A stretch of DNA of 64,000 nt from Cloacibacterium normanense (lineage in GTDB: Bacteria > Bacteroidota > Bacteroidia > Flavobacteriales > Weeksellaceae): NCBI RefSeq assembly GCF_003860565.1, contig NZ_CP034157.1, positions 2,170,001 to 2,234,000 on the forward strand, in the 5' to 3' direction. The position numbers were made by a program, and so were the translations under genes. The notes below the pieces were generated by a model, which did no database searches, was not told the origin of the DNA, and worked only from the letters and a program-made list of their open reading frames with translations. Every line of letters starts with the position of its first letter. Position 1 is the stretch's first letter. Positions 61,937 to 64,000 of the stretch are shown piece by piece.

Positions 61937-62006
61937 ATTAAAAAAATTATATTTGTTATAAAAGAAAATATGAAAAGTTAGTTTTTATAATAAATAACAT
62001 ACAAAA

Positions 62007-63452
62007 ATGGCTAATAAAGAAGAACAAATTGGCGCTGGTCAAGTAATTCATGCAGAAACCTTCAGAGATTCTGTATCAACTATAGAACAATCAGGTTCTA
62101 GAAAATGGGTATATCCTAAAAAACCAAAAGGGAAATTTACCAATTACAGAGATATTGTCACGTTCATTTTATTAGCCATTTTCTTTATTACTCCATTTCT
62201 TAAAATAAATGGAAATGCAATGCTCAAAATAAATATTATCGATAGAGAATTTTTTATTTTCGGGCAACCATTCTATCCGCAAGACTTCTTTATTCTTGCA
62301 TTAGGAGCAATTACTTCTCTTGTTTTCATTATTCTTTTTACCGTAATCTTCGGAAGAATTTTCTGTGGTTGGATTTGTCCACAAACTATTTTTATGGAAG
62401 GTGTTTTCCGTAAAATAGAATTTTGGATTGAAGGAGATAGAAACAAACAAATTAGATTAGCCAGTCAACCTTGGAATGCAGAAAAAATATGGAAAAAAGG
62501 ATTGAAATGGTCTGTTTATGTAGTAATCTCACTTATCATTACTCACTGGATGTTTATGTACATCGTAGGTGTAGAAGACACGCTTAAAATTATGAGAGGA
62601 GGACCGGTAGAATACCCTACTAATTTCATTGTAATGGTAATTTTCACTGGATTATTTTACTTCGTTTTTGCTTGGTTCAGAGAGCAAGTGTGTACACTTG
62701 TTTGTCCTTATGGCAGATTACAAGGTGTATTGATTGACAAAGAAACCGTAAACGTTTTCTACGATTATAAAAGAGGTGAGAACAGAGCAAAATGGAGAAA
62801 AGGTGAAGACAGAAAAGCTGCAGGAAAAGGAGATTGTATCGATTGTAATCAGTGCGTAGTCGTTTGTCCTACTGGTATTGACATCAGAAATGGTCAACAG
62901 TTAGAATGTATCAACTGTACCATGTGTATTGATGCTTGTGATGAAGTAATGATCAAAACAGGTTTACCTACAGGTCTTATTCGTTACGCTACAGAAGACG
63001 AAATCGAAAAAGAAGAAAAATTCAAATTTACAAATAGAATGAAAGCGTACTCGCTTGTTCTATTAGCATTAGTTGGTGTTTTAGGTTTTTTATTAAACAA
63101 CAGAGGTGGTTTAGAAGCTAAATTCATAAAACCAGCGGGAAGTTCTTTCTATGTGAAAGACGGAAAAATTAATAATACCTACAATTACACCTTCCTAAAC
63201 AAAACTAATGATGATAAACTTGTTACCATAAAAGTAATTGAACCAAAACATGGTGAAGTTATTTTCAGTGGAAACAGTACTATCGCTCTAAAACGTGACA
63301 AAATCACCAAAGGAACTGTAAATGTAAGTTTCCCTGAAAAAGAAGTGAACCAACCAAAATTAATTGTTACTTTTGGCGTTTATGATTCTAAAGGAAAACT
63401 TTTAGACACTTTCGAAACTAATTTTGAAGGTCCATTTAAGTTACAATTCTAA
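62007..63452 (+). CDS. ccoG: Cytochrome oxidase accessory protein CcoG (4Fe-4S)
   Basis: 481 residues with about five membrane helices, cysteine pairs FCGWICPQTIFMEGVF and CTLVCPYGRLQGVL, two [4Fe-4S] motifs CIDCNQCVVVCP and CINCTMCIDACD, and a C-terminal beta-sandwich domain (YNYTFLNKTNDDKLVTIKVI). CcoG/FixG acts as a Cu(II) reductase for cbb3 copper supply in characterised species. Confidence 0.95.
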   Translation: MANKEEQIGAGQVIHAETFRDSVSTIEQSGSRKWVYPKKPKGKFTNYRDIVTFILLAIFFITPFLKINGNAMLKINIIDREFFIFGQPFYPQDFFILALGAITSLVFIILFTVIFGRIFCGWICPQTIFMEGVFRKIEFWIEGDRNKQIRLASQPWNAEKIWKKGLKWSVYVVISLIITHWMFMYIVGVEDTLKIMRGGPVEYPTNFIVMVIFTGLFYFVFAWFREQVCTLVCPYGRLQGVLIDKETVNVFYDYKRGENRAKWRKGEDRKAAGKGDCIDCNQCVVVCPTGIDIRNGQQLECINCTMCIDACDEVMIKTGLPTGLIRYATEDEIEKEEKFKFTNRMKAYSLVLLALVGVLGFLLNNRGGLEAKFIKPAGSSFYVKDGKINNTYNYTFLNKTNDDKLVTIKVIEPKHGEVIFSGNSTIALKRDKITKGTVNVSFPEKEVNQPKLIVTFGVYDSKGKLLDTFETNFEGPFKLQF

Positions 63453-63472
63453 TTTTTTAAAAAATATTTTTA

Positions 63473-63922
63473 ATGAAATTCACTTGGGGACATGGTATAG
63501 TAGTCGCTTTAGGACTTTTTATATCCTTTATTTTGTATTTAATTTTCATTTTTCCAATTGGTAAACAGAATTCTGAATTGGTTACCGAAAATTATTATGA
63601 AGACGAATTATCTTATCAAAAAGTGATCGATGCTAAAAATAATGCCGCAACCTTAACTGCAAAACCTCAATATGCACAGTTGCCTTACGGAATTAGAATT
63701 GCTTTCCCTAAAGATATCAACAATGAAAATGCTAAAATAGAGTACTATTTATACAGAACCAATGACAAAACACAAGACAAAACAGGTTCTGTGCAACTAG
63801 ATGCAGATAATAGCTTTTTAATCCCTAAGAATTTTATGATTCCAGGTTCATATACACTAAAAGTTTTGTGGACTAAAGATGGAAAAGATTATCAAGTAGA
63901 TTATGATGTAGAATGGAAATAA
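63473..63922 (+). CDS. ccoH: FixH/CcoH family protein
   Basis: 149 residues: one N-terminal membrane helix (GIVVALGLFISFILYLIFIF) and a periplasmic beta domain, with VTENYYEDELSYQKVIDAK typical of FixH. Assembly factor linked to CcoI. The next gene overlaps its stop by 10 nt. Confidence 0.9.
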   Translation: MKFTWGHGIVVALGLFISFILYLIFIFPIGKQNSELVTENYYEDELSYQKVIDAKNNAATLTAKPQYAQLPYGIRIAFPKDINNENAKIEYYLYRTNDKTQDKTGSVQLDADNSFLIPKNFMIPGSYTLKVLWTKDGKDYQVDYDVEWK

Positions 63923-64000
63923 CCCTTATTTTAGCGGCTCTAGGCTTAGGTTTTGCAAGCGGATTCCACTGTATAGGAATGTGCGGTCCCATTGCGCTTT
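63913..64000 (+). CDS. Sulfite exporter TauE/SafE-like family protein (partial)
   Basis: ATG 63913 opens a frame of 29 codons that runs off the window: MEITLILAALGLGFASGFHC then IGMCGPIAL. HCIGMCGP is the N-terminal signature of the COG2836-type membrane proteins found at the end of cbb3 loci and thought to handle copper or sulfur species. The start overlaps the ccoH stop by 10 nt. Confidence 0.8.
   Translation, partial: MEITLILAALGLGFASGFHCIGMCGPIAL

Overview
The window comes from an AT-rich genome of the Bacteroidota, most likely order Flavobacteriales (Chryseobacterium/Cloacibacterium-like Weeksellaceae; the genus is inference). Supporting signs are a fused CcoN-CcoO oxidase, a type IX secretion C-terminal signal, three TonB-type outer membrane receptors/barrels, a HU-CCDC81 cell-surface protein, ECF sigma factors with membrane/barrel partners, and the Bacteroidota promoter pattern (TTTG, about 19 nt, TAnnTTTG) in front of many genes. 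I found no rRNA, tRNA, CRISPR array, insertion sequence or prophage.

Layout. 1-7.1 kb: exopolysaccharide genes (EpsG-like polymerase, WecA/TagO-like transferase, Wza-like export lipoprotein and a Wzz/tyrosine-kinase cut by the left edge), a membrane protein and a GT2 glycosyltransferase. 7.2-11 kb: arginase-fold protein and topA. 11.1-15.2 kb: a TonB-dependent receptor behind a polycysteine leader/attenuator, then DUF4395 and DUF2062 membrane proteins. 15.2-23.8 kb: ileS, a DksA-like protein, two small proteins, lspA, a frame-disrupted SanA/YdcF gene, a NYN nuclease behind a structured RNA, trpS and a HAD phosphatase. 23.8-29.4 kb: ECF sigma factor, a small frame-disrupted ORF, a secreted protein, metK behind a SAM-II-like riboswitch, oxyR and katA. 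29.5-38 kb: crotonase, dCMP deaminase, xerD, Nudix hydrolase, haem-binding protein, Ig-like lipoprotein, serine hydrolase, hydroxyacid dehydrogenase, frame-disrupted acyl-CoA thioesterase, HU-CCDC81 protein. 38-50 kb: SusE-like T9SS cargo, a receptor behind a TPP riboswitch, DUF2752, two different aconitases in tandem and an outer-membrane barrel. 50-55 kb: a surface-stress-like cluster (three lipoproteins, ECF sigma factor, inner-membrane/barrel protein), rluA-type synthase and panB. 55-64 kb: Crp/Fnr regulator divergent from the complete cbb3 oxidase locus (ccoI, ccoS, ccoNO, ccoQ, ccoP, ccoG, ccoH and a TauE/SafE-like gene cut by the right edge).

The most notable content is regulatory. (1) A 39-codon leader ORF with three tandem Cys codons, followed by mutually exclusive antiterminator and terminator hairpins, sits in front of a TonB receptor. 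(2) A strong promoter drives a compact hairpin RNA with a U-tract directly upstream of a NYN nuclease. (3) SAM-II-like and TPP riboswitches control metK and an outer membrane receptor. (4) A shared ATGAT-N4-GTCA motif occurs upstream of katA, between crp and ccoI, and upstream of ccoS. Three genes carry single-base indels in or beside short A/T runs, which may be sequencing errors or real decay.
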